Shown here piece after piece: positions 1 through 8,600 of a stretch of DNA of 32,983 nucleotides. This DNA comes from Klebsiella pneumoniae (lineage in GTDB: Bacteria; Myxococcota_A; UBA796; SXON01): NCBI GenBank assembly GCA_945861635.1, contig CAMAWH010000057.1, positions 1-32,983 on the forward strand, written 5' to 3'. The translations under genes were made by a program, and so were the position numbers. Positions within the stretch are counted from its first letter, which is position 1. Every line of letters begins with the position of its first letter. Under the pieces are notes generated by a model. That model made no database searches and had not been told where the DNA came from. It saw only the letters and a program-made list of their open reading frames with translations.

Positions 1-104
1 GCCTCAGTCAGCACGGAGATGGCCGCGGCTCCCGAGGCCTCGTAACCTGCCGCGATCGCGGCCGGGTCGTAGCGCTCGCGCAGGATCCCCCAGCGGCGGC
101 TCAC
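1..104 (-). CDS. TrpC-like (indole-3-glycerol-phosphate synthase) fragment, cut by window edge
   Basis: Read from GTG at 104, the frame gives about 34 residues containing GILRERYDPAAIAAGYEAS and then GAAAISVLTE. This closely resembles the strand-2 region of indole-3-glycerol-phosphate synthase (E. coli GVIRDDFDPARIA..ASAISVLTD), the enzyme that closes the indole ring in tryptophan synthesis. The GTG overlaps the TGA of the upstream SGNH gene (GTGA), suggesting translational coupling. Oddly, a normal TrpC has about 50 residues before this point, including the KxSPSxG stretch with the catalytic lysine, and those are absent here. The gene is therefore either 5'-truncated, uses a remodelled N-terminus, or the upstream sequence carries an error. 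Only 101 bases are visible, so the assignment is by motif. Confidence 0.55.
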   Translation of the reverse strand, partial: MSRRWGILRERYDPAAIAAGYEASGAAAISVLTE

Positions 105-1510
105 GGCGCGGCTCCGGCGGCGGCGGCGGGGGCACCCGGGCCTGCTGCGCCCTCGGCCGCGGACGTTCGCCCCAGGCGCGCTAAAAATTCGGGATCTCCC
201 AACAACATCGCCTCCACCGCATCGGCAATGACGCCATGCCCGGCCTCGTTCGGGTGGATGCTGTCGGCGAATCGATTGCAGTCCCCGCAACTGTGGTCGA
301 TGAACCACACACTTCCATCGATCAAGGGAACGTCGTGACGCACCGCCGCGTCGCGCATGGTTGCGCGGTAGCTGACGCCAAGCAGCGGAACGCCGCCGCC
401 AAAGTCATCCGCCGGGTGCGGCAGGAGCAGGAAAACCGGCAAGGCGCCATCGGCACGCACACTTGCCGACAGCGTCGCGAGGTTGTCGGCGTAGCCGTCC
501 AGCGGGACGCGCATCGTCCGGGCGCGGGCGGCCGGCCCAACCAACCATTCGGGCAGCGGTTCCATGGCGCCCTCTTCTTGCGCTTTGGCCTTCATCGCCT
601 TTTTCTCCGCCTCGCTCCTTGGACCGGACCGGCCGCCGCCGTCCTTGGGGCCGCCGTCCTTGGGGCCGCCGTCCTTGGGGCCGCCGTCCTTGCCGCCGTC
701 CGGACCGTTCGCCGCGATGGTGCCCGGCGCCGCTGAAACGCCGACGCCACCGCCCCCGAGTGGCGCTCCACCGTCCGCAGAAACCGAAGGGCGCGCGGAA
801 TTCGGCGCGCCCGGCAACCCCGCCGGCGGCAGCGTGCGGGGCGCATAATCCAGCCAGCCGATCTTGATGACAGCCGGCGTTCCCGGAAGCAACACGTCGT
901 GCATCGCCCGGCGGCCGACCCGAGCGGCCGCGCTATACGACGACATCGTCGTAAGGAGATTTGTGACCGGTCGCCATGGCGCGTAGGTATCGGCAAGCTC
1001 CTCTGCCCACTCCACGTCCGTCTGGTCCGCCGGAAAGGCGTCACTCCACAGGCAGCCGATGATCACGATGTCCGGCTGGACCTTCGCCTTCAACTTGGCG
1101 TACATCCCGATGGCTTGCACCGACGAATACCCGGGAATGCCACCGTCGACGACCTCGACTTTTGGACCCTCCATCGCATTCAGGCGACGCCCCACGATCG
1201 AGGAAAACACGCTGTCGTAGTGCACCATATCGCCGTAAATCGAGGAATCGCCCAGGGTCAGGATGCGGACCATTCCGGGCGGCTTCGCGGTCAGTTCCGG
1301 GCCACGGACGCCGTCCGCATTCGGCGCGTAGTCCGGCGCCGGAACGCGCGAGGACAGCCCCCACATCAGGTTTCCGTCGAAATCGAGCGCAATGCGGGCC
1401 GATTCGACCGCGTCACTGCGATCGTAGCGCCGGCAAAATAGCTCCGTGGCCGTAGCAAGCAAGCCCACCGGGATGAGCGCAAAGATCAGCCGACGCAGGG
1501 GAGTCGCCAT
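101..1510 (-). CDS. SGNH/GDSL-like exported hydrolase with low-complexity insert
   Basis: 469 residues. The N-terminus (RRLIFALIPVGLLATATELF) is a signal peptide or membrane anchor. SGNH blocks follow in order: ILTLGDSSIYGD (nucleophile Ser about residue 89), DGGIPGYSS (oxyanion Gly about 124), and IIGCLWSDAF about 151-159 where the usual GxND Asn is not obvious. The catalytic pair DSIH is at about 416-419. It is therefore probably an esterase or acyl-hydrolase acting in the envelope, as in SGNH proteins that modify polysaccharide acyl groups, but the weak block III leaves activity uncertain. Between blocks III and V lies a Gly/Lys/Asp-rich linker with KDGGP repeats, and the C-terminus is Ala/Gly/Pro-rich. 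The ATG at 1510 is 4 bp after the stop of the TSP3 gene, so these minus-strand genes are probably one operon. Confidence 0.75.
   Translation of the reverse strand: MATPLRRLIFALIPVGLLATATELFCRRYDRSDAVESARIALDFDGNLMWGLSSRVPAPDYAPNADGVRGPELTAKPPGMVRILTLGDSSIYGDMVHYDSVFSSIVGRRLNAMEGPKVEVVDGGIPGYSSVQAIGMYAKLKAKVQPDIVIIGCLWSDAFPADQTDVEWAEELADTYAPWRPVTNLLTTMSSYSAAARVGRRAMHDVLLPGTPAVIKIGWLDYAPRTLPPAGLPGAPNSARPSVSADGGAPLGGGGVGVSAAPGTIAANGPDGGKDGGPKDGGPKDGGPKDGGGRSGPRSEAEKKAMKAKAQEEGAMEPLPEWLVGPAARARTMRVPLDGYADNLATLSASVRADGALPVFLLLPHPADDFGGGVPLLGVSYRATMRDAAVRHDVPLIDGSVWFIDHSCGDCNRFADSIHPNEAGHGVIADAVEAMLLGDPEFLARLGRTSAAEGAAGPGAPAAAAGAAP
636..701. repeat. 15-bp tandem repeat inside the SGNH gene
   Basis: Three perfect copies of CCGCCGTCCTTGGGG (636-650, 651-665, 666-680) are followed by a fourth partial and degenerate copy. 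The period is a multiple of three, so on the minus strand it encodes KDGGP units. Copy-number change would alter linker length without breaking the frame. Confidence 0.9.
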
Positions 1511-1514
1511 CGGC

Positions 1515-2762
1515 CTATCCGCGCGCGTCGTGAGGAGTGAGGCGTTTGCGAAGCCGCGTTCGGGCGCCGATCAGCAGCCATGCGAACGGCAACATCATGT
1601 TCGCGGGGCGCGTTTCGCCGCACAGTCCGCCGCCGCCGAGGATGCGGTCGTGGTCGCAAACATCCCCGCGGCCATCCGCGTCCGAGTCCCGCTGGTCGGC
1701 GTTCGCGTCGTCGGGGCAGTTGTCACATTGGTCGCCCAAATTGTCCCGATCGGAATCGCCCTGATCCGGGTCGGCCGCCTTGTAGGTGATCGTGGAATTG
1801 CAATTGTCACACGCATTGCCCACGCCATCGTGATCCTCATCGAGTTGGCTGGGGTCGGCGATGTCCGGGCAGACATCGCACGCATCGCCCAGGCCGTCGT
1901 CATCCGAATCGGCTCCCGTGGCGTCGGCGGTGTCCGGGCACGCATCGCACGCGTCACCGAACGAATCCGCGTCTCGGTCGGTCTGTTCCGGGTTGAACAA
2001 TTCGGGGCAGTCATCGCACGCATCCCCCACGCCGTCGTGATCGCTGTCCGCCTCCGCAAATGCGATGGCATCACATAAATCGCAGGCATCTCCCGTCTCG
2101 TCCCCATCGATATCCGACTGATCCGCATTCGCGACGTTCGGGCAATTGTCACACGCATCCCCGAAGCCGTCCGCGTCGAGATCGCGCTGATCGTCCGCGA
2201 GATCGGCGCACGAATCGCACGCATCCCCAGCCCCATCGGCATCCGCGTCCACCTGGTCCTCATTCGTCACGAACGCACAGTTGTCACATGCGTCTCCGAG
2301 CGAGTCTTCATCGTCGTTGAGTTGGTCGTCGTTCTCGACGTTCACGCAGTTGTCACACGCATCCCCGACGTAATCGCAGTCGACATCGTCCTGAGTGGGA
2401 TTGTCGAGCTCCGGGCAATTGTCACAGGAGAGAACAACCGTGATGTCCGGGTGCGGAGATCCGACGGGAAAGGAGATGGTACCTTCAGAAAACCCATCCG
2501 CGTCGGCGTCCAGGGGGACGACGAAGTAGCTGCAGCCGAAGCTGTAGTAGTCGTAGTAGACGTCCGCATTGGCGTAGGGATCGCCGACGCCATCAACGTT
2601 GGCGGCGCACAGCGGATTCCCCAGGTCCACCGCCAGCTCCGCGGCGACGTCGACGCCGTTGCAGTTGACGTCCTGTGTCAACGCACTGCCGCACACGTCG
2701 GCGGCGAACGCGCCGGGCGTGAACCACAGGAAAAATACCGAAAGCGAGCGCCCGACGGTCAT
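1515..2762 (-). CDS. Thrombospondin type 3 repeat protein with MYXO-CTERM-like tail
   Basis: 415 residues from ATG 2762. That ATG overlaps the TGA of the OmpA gene (ATGA), which fixes the start and makes MTVGRSLSVFFLWFTPGAFA the signal peptide. About eleven thrombospondin type 3 units follow, each of the form DxDxDGxGDACDNC with paired Cys and Asp-rich loops. In this family the loops bind calcium and make a rigid rod. The tail GGGGLCGE.. then MMLPFAWLLIGARTRLRKR has a Cys, a hydrophobic span and a basic end, resembling MYXO-CTERM-type sorting signals, so surface anchoring is inferred. It lies between an OmpA-family protein and an SGNH hydrolase in the same direction. OmpA plus TSP3 modules occur fused in many outer-membrane proteins; here they are separate, overlapping genes. 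Confidence 0.85.
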   Translation of the reverse strand: MTVGRSLSVFFLWFTPGAFAADVCGSALTQDVNCNGVDVAAELAVDLGNPLCAANVDGVGDPYANADVYYDYYSFGCSYFVVPLDADADGFSEGTISFPVGSPHPDITVVLSCDNCPELDNPTQDDVDCDYVGDACDNCVNVENDDQLNDDEDSLGDACDNCAFVTNEDQVDADADGAGDACDSCADLADDQRDLDADGFGDACDNCPNVANADQSDIDGDETGDACDLCDAIAFAEADSDHDGVGDACDDCPELFNPEQTDRDADSFGDACDACPDTADATGADSDDDGLGDACDVCPDIADPSQLDEDHDGVGNACDNCNSTITYKAADPDQGDSDRDNLGDQCDNCPDDANADQRDSDADGRGDVCDHDRILGGGGLCGETRPANMMLPFAWLLIGARTRLRKRLTPHDARG

Positions 2763-4213
2763 TCCTCGTCTTCCTCGTCCAGAACGGGAGGGGGAGGAGG
2801 AGGAGGCGCGGGAATCGTCACGGACTGGCCACTCCACGGGAGCGTAACCGTCGTATCCCACCCCGGGTTCGACTCTCCCGGCACCAGCCGCCGGGCGATC
2901 TGGAAGATCACCCGCCGATTTGCCGCCATCGCCGCGGCATCTTCCCCGGCGATGGCCGGAGCCACCTCACCGTACGCGCGGCAACTGAGTCGCGTCGGAT
3001 GCACGCCCGCCTCCACCAGGGCGCGGTACGCGGCAAGCGCGCGCCGCACGGACAGGTCGTAATTGTCGCTGAAACCTCCCTCATCACTGGCATGCCCTTC
3101 GATGATCAGCTGTGCGATGTCGGAGTTCTGGTTCATCAAGCGCGCGACCGCGGCCAGGGTTGGCTGCGACGCCGCGAGGATCGTCTCGGTGCCGAGGTCA
3201 AACTGAATCGGGTCACGAATCGCGATCTGCCGGACTTCAATGCGCGCAAGTGGCAGCTCGTACACCTCTCGCATCGGGTGCGATTCGGTGCTCGGGGGCT
3301 CGGTCAGCCCTTCGATGTCGAGCAGCTCGCGGGTCCGGTCCACGGCGTCGACCCTCGGATCCGCCTGCACAGCGCGCGTCGGCGACGACCAGCGCCAGGT
3401 CAGCGCAGCGAGCACCCGATACCGCGTCGTACCGTACCCGCCCGTCAGGCCGCGGCCTCCCGCAAGCTCGATGGCAACGTGCTTTCCGAGGGTGACCTCT
3501 CCGCCTGCCAACGCCTCGATGGGCAACGCGCCCGCGCCAGACGCCGCCGATTCAATTGGCACCCGGCTGAGCGCGCCGGCGTACGCGCGCAAGCGCCTGG
3601 GCACGACGTCGTAGCTGGCCCCGAGGTTAAACGTCACCTCCGAGCCGAGCGCGAGCGCGTCCGTCGTCGTCACCGGCGAGCGCAGCAGAAAGCCGACGTC
3701 GGACAGGACGTCAAGGCGACCCGCGTGGACGGCCAGCATCCCCCCGGGCGCAAAGCGAATGCTCGCCTCTCCCGCGTATAATCCGGGCGTGCCGAGGGGG
3801 AGGTAGAGGTCGGTACGCGCGCCGAGCGAGGCCGTTTTGCCATCGAGGATCTCCAGCTTGACGCCCGTCGACAGGTCGCCGACGCCTGCGGCCTTGCTGT
3901 CCGCCATGCCAAATGTCGCCACGATGGGAAGGACAACGCGCGCGGCGAGCCGCTTGCTCAGGTCAACGCTTGCGCCCAGGTTCGTCGTGAGGCGGTCTTG
4001 CACGATAGGCGAAACCGGTGTGTTTCCATCATAGAGATAGAGGGGGTCACGTTCGAGTTGGACAACCATCCCGACGCGAACCGCACCCGCCCGCCGGACC
4101 AGAGGCGTGTCGAACCCGGGGATCGCTCCCACGGCCCAGGTCGGGCGGATGAGCGCGGCGTCGATGGCCGCGGGTTCGGCGGCGGACGCGATGGCAAGGG
4201 CGAACAGCAACAC
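2759..4213 (-). CDS. OmpA-family outer-membrane protein
   Basis: About 484 residues from the GTG at 4213 (MLLFALAIASAAEPAAIDAA, a short signal peptide). No Shine-Dalgarno is evident, so this start is a best guess. The open frame continues upstream to 4561, but that part is tandem repeats and a palindromic element, not protein-like sequence. The first 300 residues look like an outer-membrane beta-barrel (alternating strands, many G/A/V, 'VGDLSTGVKLEI'). Residues about 332-443 form an OmpA C-terminal peptidoglycan-binding domain (IQFDLG, LIIEGHASDEGGFSDNY, LSVRRA, YGE, ANRRVIFQI), with the usual Asp and Arg contacts to diaminopimelate present. A poly-Pro stretch and acidic end (VLDEEDEE) close it. 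It probably tethers the outer membrane to the cell wall and may present the TSP3 protein encoded next. Confidence 0.85.
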   Translation of the reverse strand: MLLFALAIASAAEPAAIDAALIRPTWAVGAIPGFDTPLVRRAGAVRVGMVVQLERDPLYLYDGNTPVSPIVQDRLTTNLGASVDLSKRLAARVVLPIVATFGMADSKAAGVGDLSTGVKLEILDGKTASLGARTDLYLPLGTPGLYAGEASIRFAPGGMLAVHAGRLDVLSDVGFLLRSPVTTTDALALGSEVTFNLGASYDVVPRRLRAYAGALSRVPIESAASGAGALPIEALAGGEVTLGKHVAIELAGGRGLTGGYGTTRYRVLAALTWRWSSPTRAVQADPRVDAVDRTRELLDIEGLTEPPSTESHPMREVYELPLARIEVRQIAIRDPIQFDLGTETILAASQPTLAAVARLMNQNSDIAQLIIEGHASDEGGFSDNYDLSVRRALAAYRALVEAGVHPTRLSCRAYGEVAPAIAGEDAAAMAANRRVIFQIARRLVPGESNPGWDTTVTLPWSGQSVTIPAPPPPPPPVLDEEDEE

Positions 4214-4287
4214 CGCTCGGGGAGGTTCGCGACGTATTGAGGCGGCCGGGAGCGGGCTACTGTTCAGGCAGGCAAGGGGGGATTCTG

Positions 4288-4347
4288 GCGCGGGGCGGGC
4301 GGGCGCGGGGCGGGCGGGCGCGGAGCGGGCGGGCGCGGAGCGGGCCG
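4288..4347. repeat. 15-bp GC-only tandem repeat
   Basis: About four copies of GCGCGGRGCGGGCGG (starting 4288, 4303, 4318, 4333). The first two carry G and the last two A at the variable place. The array directly abuts the three-hairpin element. It lies upstream of the likely OmpA start and is treated as non-coding although the frame stays open. Confidence 0.85.
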
Positions 4348-4354
4348 CCGCCGG

Positions 4355-4426
4355 AACGCGACAGGACGTCGCGTTCGTGCCCACTTGGGTACCCATGTGG
4401 CAGCCAACGCGACATCGCGTCGCGTT
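4355..4426. repeat. Three-hairpin palindromic element, copy 1 (72 bp)
   Basis: Three consecutive inverted repeats. Hairpin 1 is AACGCGAC (4355-4362), loop AGGAC, GTCGCGTT (4368-4375). Hairpin 2 is CCACTTGGGTACCCATGTGG (4381-4400), with one T-T mismatch. Hairpin 3 is AACGCGAC (4406-4413), loop ATCGC, GTCGCGTT (4419-4426). Linkers are 5 nt each. Because hairpins 1 and 3 have the same arms, the whole element can also fold as one long imperfect hairpin. A second copy of identical length is at 22652-22723 and a related element is at 16771-16838. It lies about 220 bp upstream of a REP-associated-type transposase gene. I do not recognise the family. Confidence 0.9.
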
Positions 4427-4440
4427 GGGCCGCCGTCGTA

Positions 4441-4490
4441 AGCGCGGCGGCGTTCTGACTGCGCGGCGGCGTTCTGACTGCGCGGCGGCG
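4441..4490. repeat. 19-bp tandem repeat beside the three-hairpin element
   Basis: Two perfect copies of GCGCGGCGGCGTTCTGACT (4441-4459, 4460-4478) and 12 bp of a third. The period is not a multiple of three, which argues against a coding origin. All three three-hairpin elements in the window are followed on this side by a short tandem repeat of unrelated sequence. Confidence 0.85.
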
Positions 4491-4549
4491 TCGCGGCGTG
4501 GTCGCGCGGACCGTCCGCCGCAGTTCGGGCCGCCGCGGACTGGGTGACG

Positions 4550-4574
4550 GACGTCTGACACACCGACAGACGTC
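4550..4574. repeat. Inverted repeat ahead of the transposase gene
   Basis: GACGTCTG (4550-4557), 9-nt loop, CAGACGTC (4567-4574), perfect 8-bp arms. It lies 75 bp before the transposase start. REP-associated transposases act on short palindromes that flank their genes, so this is a candidate REP-like site. It could equally be an operator. Confidence 0.5.
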
Positions 4575-4648
4575 TGTCAGGCGTCGTCGAAATTCACGGC
4601 GTTTGTCCATTCCTGGCGTCCGGCACCGTTTTTGCTTTCGCTGACGCC

Positions 4649-5467
4649 GTGTACGTTCACCTCACCGTCAAGGCCGACACTTTCCTCCTCGCATCGGAGA
4701 CCGTCGCGCGTCATGCGTGGCGCGTGCTCCGCGCCGCGTTCCCGAATGCCATCGCGGTCTGTTTGATGGGCAACCACATTCACCTCCTGGTGTGGGTCGA
4801 CGACGCGCAGGCGGCCAGGATTCGCCTTGCCGCAGTCGTCTCAGGAATCGCACGCCAGGCGGGTATGCGAGGGCGAATCTGGCAGCCGGTTGGCAAGGCC
4901 GAGCCGATAGCCTCGACAAAATTGGGCGCCCAAGTTCGGTATATCGCCCTCAACCCGTGCCGCGCCGACCTGACCAACGATCCGCTCGCCTGGGTGTGGT
5001 CGACGCATCGCGATGTCGTTGGTGCGAGCGTAGACCCGTGGGTGACCGCTGACCGGCTCGCGGCGGCGCTCGGGCAGACGGCTGTCGGATTTGCCAGGAA
5101 CCACCACCGATTCGTTTCGGATGACGCCAAGGCGCGGACCGGCGGGACACCTTTCCCCTTGTCGGCCCCGATGGTGGAACTTTCCGAGCTGCCCTTGGCC
5201 CGGATTGCCGCGGCCGCGCGCGCCGCGCTTCGGGCCGAAAATCGTGATATAAAGCTAAAAATGCCAGCGCGGCGACTGTTTGTTCAGCTCGCGATCGAGC
5301 AGGGTTGGACATCGCCGTGCGTCCTGAAACAGGCGATCGGTGCGAGCCGGAGCGCGGTGTGGCGTCTGGCGCGATCACCCGATGAGGCCGCGCTTTCGGC
5401 AGGCCGTCTTTGCCTTGGTGACGAGCGGCTCCGGTTTGGCCTCGATTCTGGAGCCCGGAGTGAGTAG
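4649..5467 (+). CDS. REP-associated-type (Y1/HUH) transposase, RAYT-like
   Basis: 272 residues from GTG 4649; VYVHLTVKAD matches the usual family opening. The HUH metal-binding motif is seen as CLMGNHIHLLVWVD (about residue 45), and the catalytic-Tyr region as QVRYIALNPCRADL followed by DPLAWVWSTHRDVVGA and DPW, both typical of Y1_Tnp/RAYT proteins. These enzymes nick single-stranded DNA through a 5'-phosphotyrosine and are thought to mobilise REP/BIME palindromes. The C-terminal 80 residues contain a helix-turn-helix-like stretch (VLKQAIGASRSAVWRLARSP) that may give DNA specificity. It stands alone, with palindromic repeats upstream and no terminal inverted repeats of an IS, as expected for a domesticated RAYT. 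No frame disruption is seen. Confidence 0.85.
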   Translation: MYVHLTVKADTFLLASETVARHAWRVLRAAFPNAIAVCLMGNHIHLLVWVDDAQAARIRLAAVVSGIARQAGMRGRIWQPVGKAEPIASTKLGAQVRYIALNPCRADLTNDPLAWVWSTHRDVVGASVDPWVTADRLAAALGQTAVGFARNHHRFVSDDAKARTGGTPFPLSAPMVELSELPLARIAAAARAALRAENRDIKLKMPARRLFVQLAIEQGWTSPCVLKQAIGASRSAVWRLARSPDEAALSAGRLCLGDERLRFGLDSGARSE

Positions 5468-5512
5468 GCCGACGCCGCGACGCCACACATCGAGCACGCC
5501 TCAGCAGCGAAG

Positions 5513-5535
5513 AAAAACCCCGGGCTCCGCCGGTT
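5513..5535 (-). terminator. Possible terminator for the lectin-domain lipoprotein gene
   Basis: Read on the minus strand, a GC-rich stretch with a weak stem (CGGC, loop GGA, GCC-G) is followed by GGGGTTTTT, about 75 bp past the stop at 5610. The stem is short and imperfect, so this is a weak call. Confidence 0.3.
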
Positions 5536-5609
5536 CACTCTCCCGCCCGTCTCCACCGCCCATTCATAATTTCCGTTGTGGGCTCGGCCTCATCGAGCGA
5601 GGTCGCCCG

Positions 5610-8600
5610 CTAGCCTTCACAGATGTAGGCGAACGACGACGAACAGTTCTTGTCCTCCCACGTGTAGCCGTGGGGCCCGAAGTCCGCACAGTCGGCGTTT
5701 CCATTGTTGTTCGGCTCGCCCGCTTCCCAGTTGGTGTAGGACGTCGCCGAGCCGTCGCTCCAGAGCCACGTTGCTTCGGTCGCGCTGTCCGTCGCGCCGA
5801 TCCACCAATGGCCGCCCGCAGTGCTGTAGGCCTCGTCGATAATCCACGTGTTCTCGGCAGAATCGTCGATCGCAACGAACGCGTACCCGTCCACGAGGCA
5901 CGCGGCCTTTGCGCCCGCCCACGTGAGACCCGAGCTGCAGAACTGGTAGACTCCGCCGTCGTATTCCGCGACATCACACGGGCAGACGCCGCCGTCGTCA
6001 ATCGCGCCGTCGCAGTTGTTGTCGAGCGCGTCGCAGGTCTCGGTAGCACCTGGGTTTGTCCCTACGTCCCCGTCGTCGCAGTCCGTGGCATCGACGACGT
6101 AGCCGGCGGGCGCGGTGCAGTCTGAAACGGCGACCGTAGCGTCACCGTAGCCATCGGCGTCGGCGTCCGCGTACCAGGTCGAACCCAAACCTTCGTCGGC
6201 CGAGCCGTCGCAGTCGTTGTCGACGCCATCGCAGACCTCGGTGGCACTGGGGTTTACGCTGCCATCGCCATCCTCACAGTCCGTCGCATCGCCGATGTAC
6301 CCGGTGGGGGCGGCGCACGTGGAGACCGTGACCGAAGCGTTGCCATAGCCGTCACTGTCGGCGTCGGCGTACCACGTGCTCGCGGAGCCGGTGTCCCCGT
6401 ACCCATCGCAGTCGTTGTCGACGCCATCGCAGACTTCGGCGGCCGTGGGATGGATGGTGTCGTCGGCGTCGTTGCAGTCCGACCCGTCCGCGATGTAGCC
6501 AGCGGGCGCGCTGCAAGAGTCGACAGCGCTGGCGGCGTCCCCAAAGCCGTCACCATCCGCGTCGGCGTACCACGTACCGACAAAGCCGTCGTCAATCGCG
6601 CCGTCACAATTGTTGTCGATGCCGTCGCACACTTCCGCCGCGGCGGGGTTCACACCGATGCTGAGATCATCACAATCGGAAGCATCCGCGATGTAGCCGG
6701 CAGGCGCGCTGCACGCCGAAACTGCGGACGTTGCGTCCCCGAAGCCATCGGTGTCGCCATCGGCGTACCAGACCGCCGCGAAGCCTTCATCGACGTCGCC
6801 ATCGCAGTTGTTGTCCAGGCCGTCGCACACCTCCGACCCGTCCGGGCTCACCGCGCCGTCGGCGTCATCGCAATCGCCAGCAAACGCGACGGTGCCGGGA
6901 AGGGCGTCACATGCGCGGACCGTGCTCCTGGCGTCGCCGTAGCCATCCGCATCGCCGTCGACGTACCAGACGAACGCGTCGTCGGCCGTGCCGTCGTCAA
7001 TCAGCCCATCGCAGTTGTTGTCGAGGGTGTCACACAGCTCCGTCGCGCTGGGATTGACGGTCGGATCGATGTCATCGCAATCATCCCCGTTGGCGGTTGT
7101 GCCGAAGGGCGCGTCGCAACTGGAAACGGCGGTGCCACTATCCCCGTAGCCATCGCCATCCCCATCGGTGTACCAATCCGTCGGGTCGGTCGCGCCGAGG
7201 TCGATGGACCCGTCGCAATCGTTGTCTACGCCATCGCAGACCTCGATCTGCGCGGGATTCACATCGCTGCGGGCGTCGTCGCAATCGGTGGCATCGGCAA
7301 GGTAGCCATCGGGCGCCGCGCAGGCCGCAGTCGTTGCGCCGCCGTTCCCGAACGTGTCCCCGTCGGCATCGGCATACCAGGTGTCCGCGTCTACCGCCGT
7401 GTCTTCATCCACCACGCTATCGCAGTTGTTGTCAACGCCATCACAATACTCGTCCGCACCTGGGTAGTTGGCCACGCTGGCGTCATCGCACTCCTCACAC
7501 GCGGCGAATCCGTCGGCGTCCGCGTCCGCTGATCCGGTTGAGCCGTCACAGTTATAGTCCGTAGAATCAGCGCAATCGCTCTCGTCGGCGCCGGGATGGA
7601 ACGCGGCGTCTGCGTCATTACAGTCGCCGCTGACCGCGCTGGTTCCGATCGGCGCTTCGCACGCGGTCGTGACGCTCGCGTCGTCGCCGTAGCCATCTCC
7701 GTCACCATCCGTGTACCAAACGGATGCACCGCTTACGTCGAGTGAGTCGTCGTCGTCGTCGATGAGCGCGTCGCAATCGTTGTCAATTCCATCACAGGCC
7801 TCGGCACCTGCGGGGCGGATGTCGGGTCGCGAATCATCGCAATCCGTGCCATCCATGACCCAGCCGATGCCGGGGTCGCAGGTGGCGACTGCGCTTGCAG
7901 CGTCGCCGTAGCCATCCCCGTCGAGATCCTGGTACCAGGTGGGCGCGCCGGCAATCGGGTCCTCGTCGATGACGGTGTCGCAATCATCGTCTACCCCATT
8001 GCAGGCTTCCATCGCGGCGGGATGGATGGCCGCGTTGTCGTCGTCGCACTCCGCACACGCAGGGTAGCCGTCGGCATCGACATCGCTGAAGCCGGCCGAA
8101 CCGTCACAGTTGTAGTCGGCGGGATCGGTGCAATCGCTTTCGTCCGCGCCTGGATTGTAGGCGGCGTCGGTGTCGTTGCAGTCTCCCCCCTCCGTGATCC
8201 AGCCTTCTCCAGGGGACACACAGTCCGTCACGGCCGTCGCATCCTCGCCGTAGCCGTCCGCATCGGTATCCGGGTAGTACCTCACATCGTCAAGGCTGTC
8301 GTCGATGGTACCGTTGCAGTCGTTGTCGAGGCCGTCGCAGGTTTCCGTTGCGCCGACGTAGACCGTCGCGTCGGTGTCGTTGCAGTCATCGCTGCTGACC
8401 ACGGTTCCCGATGGAGCGTCGCATGCGGCGTCTCCGCTCGCCGCGTCTCCGTGGCCGTCGCCGTCCGCGTCTGCGTACCATGTGGTGGGGCCGCCGACGT
8501 CGTAGCGGTTGTCGTCACAGTCTTCGTCTTCGGAAAATCCGTCGCGATCGGCATCGATCTCGACCTTCGTGGTGCCCTCTTTTCGGCAGGCGATGGCGAA

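Noticed and set aside
636..701. CRISPR array
   Set aside because: The repeats are directly abutting 15-bp units without spacers and are in frame with the host gene. No cas genes; the CARF domain in RtcR belongs to RNA repair regulation.
4355..4426. Integron attC site
   Set aside because: The element ends in GTTGGGC, which fits GTTRRRY, but the matching RYYYAAC at the other end is absent, the arms do not have the attC bulge pattern, and no integrase gene or cassette array is present.
4214..4561. N-terminal extension of the OmpA-family protein to an ATG at 4561
   Set aside because: The added residues come from 15- and 19-bp tandem repeats and the three-hairpin element; the frame is open only because the DNA is very GC-rich. 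The signal peptide starts near 4213.
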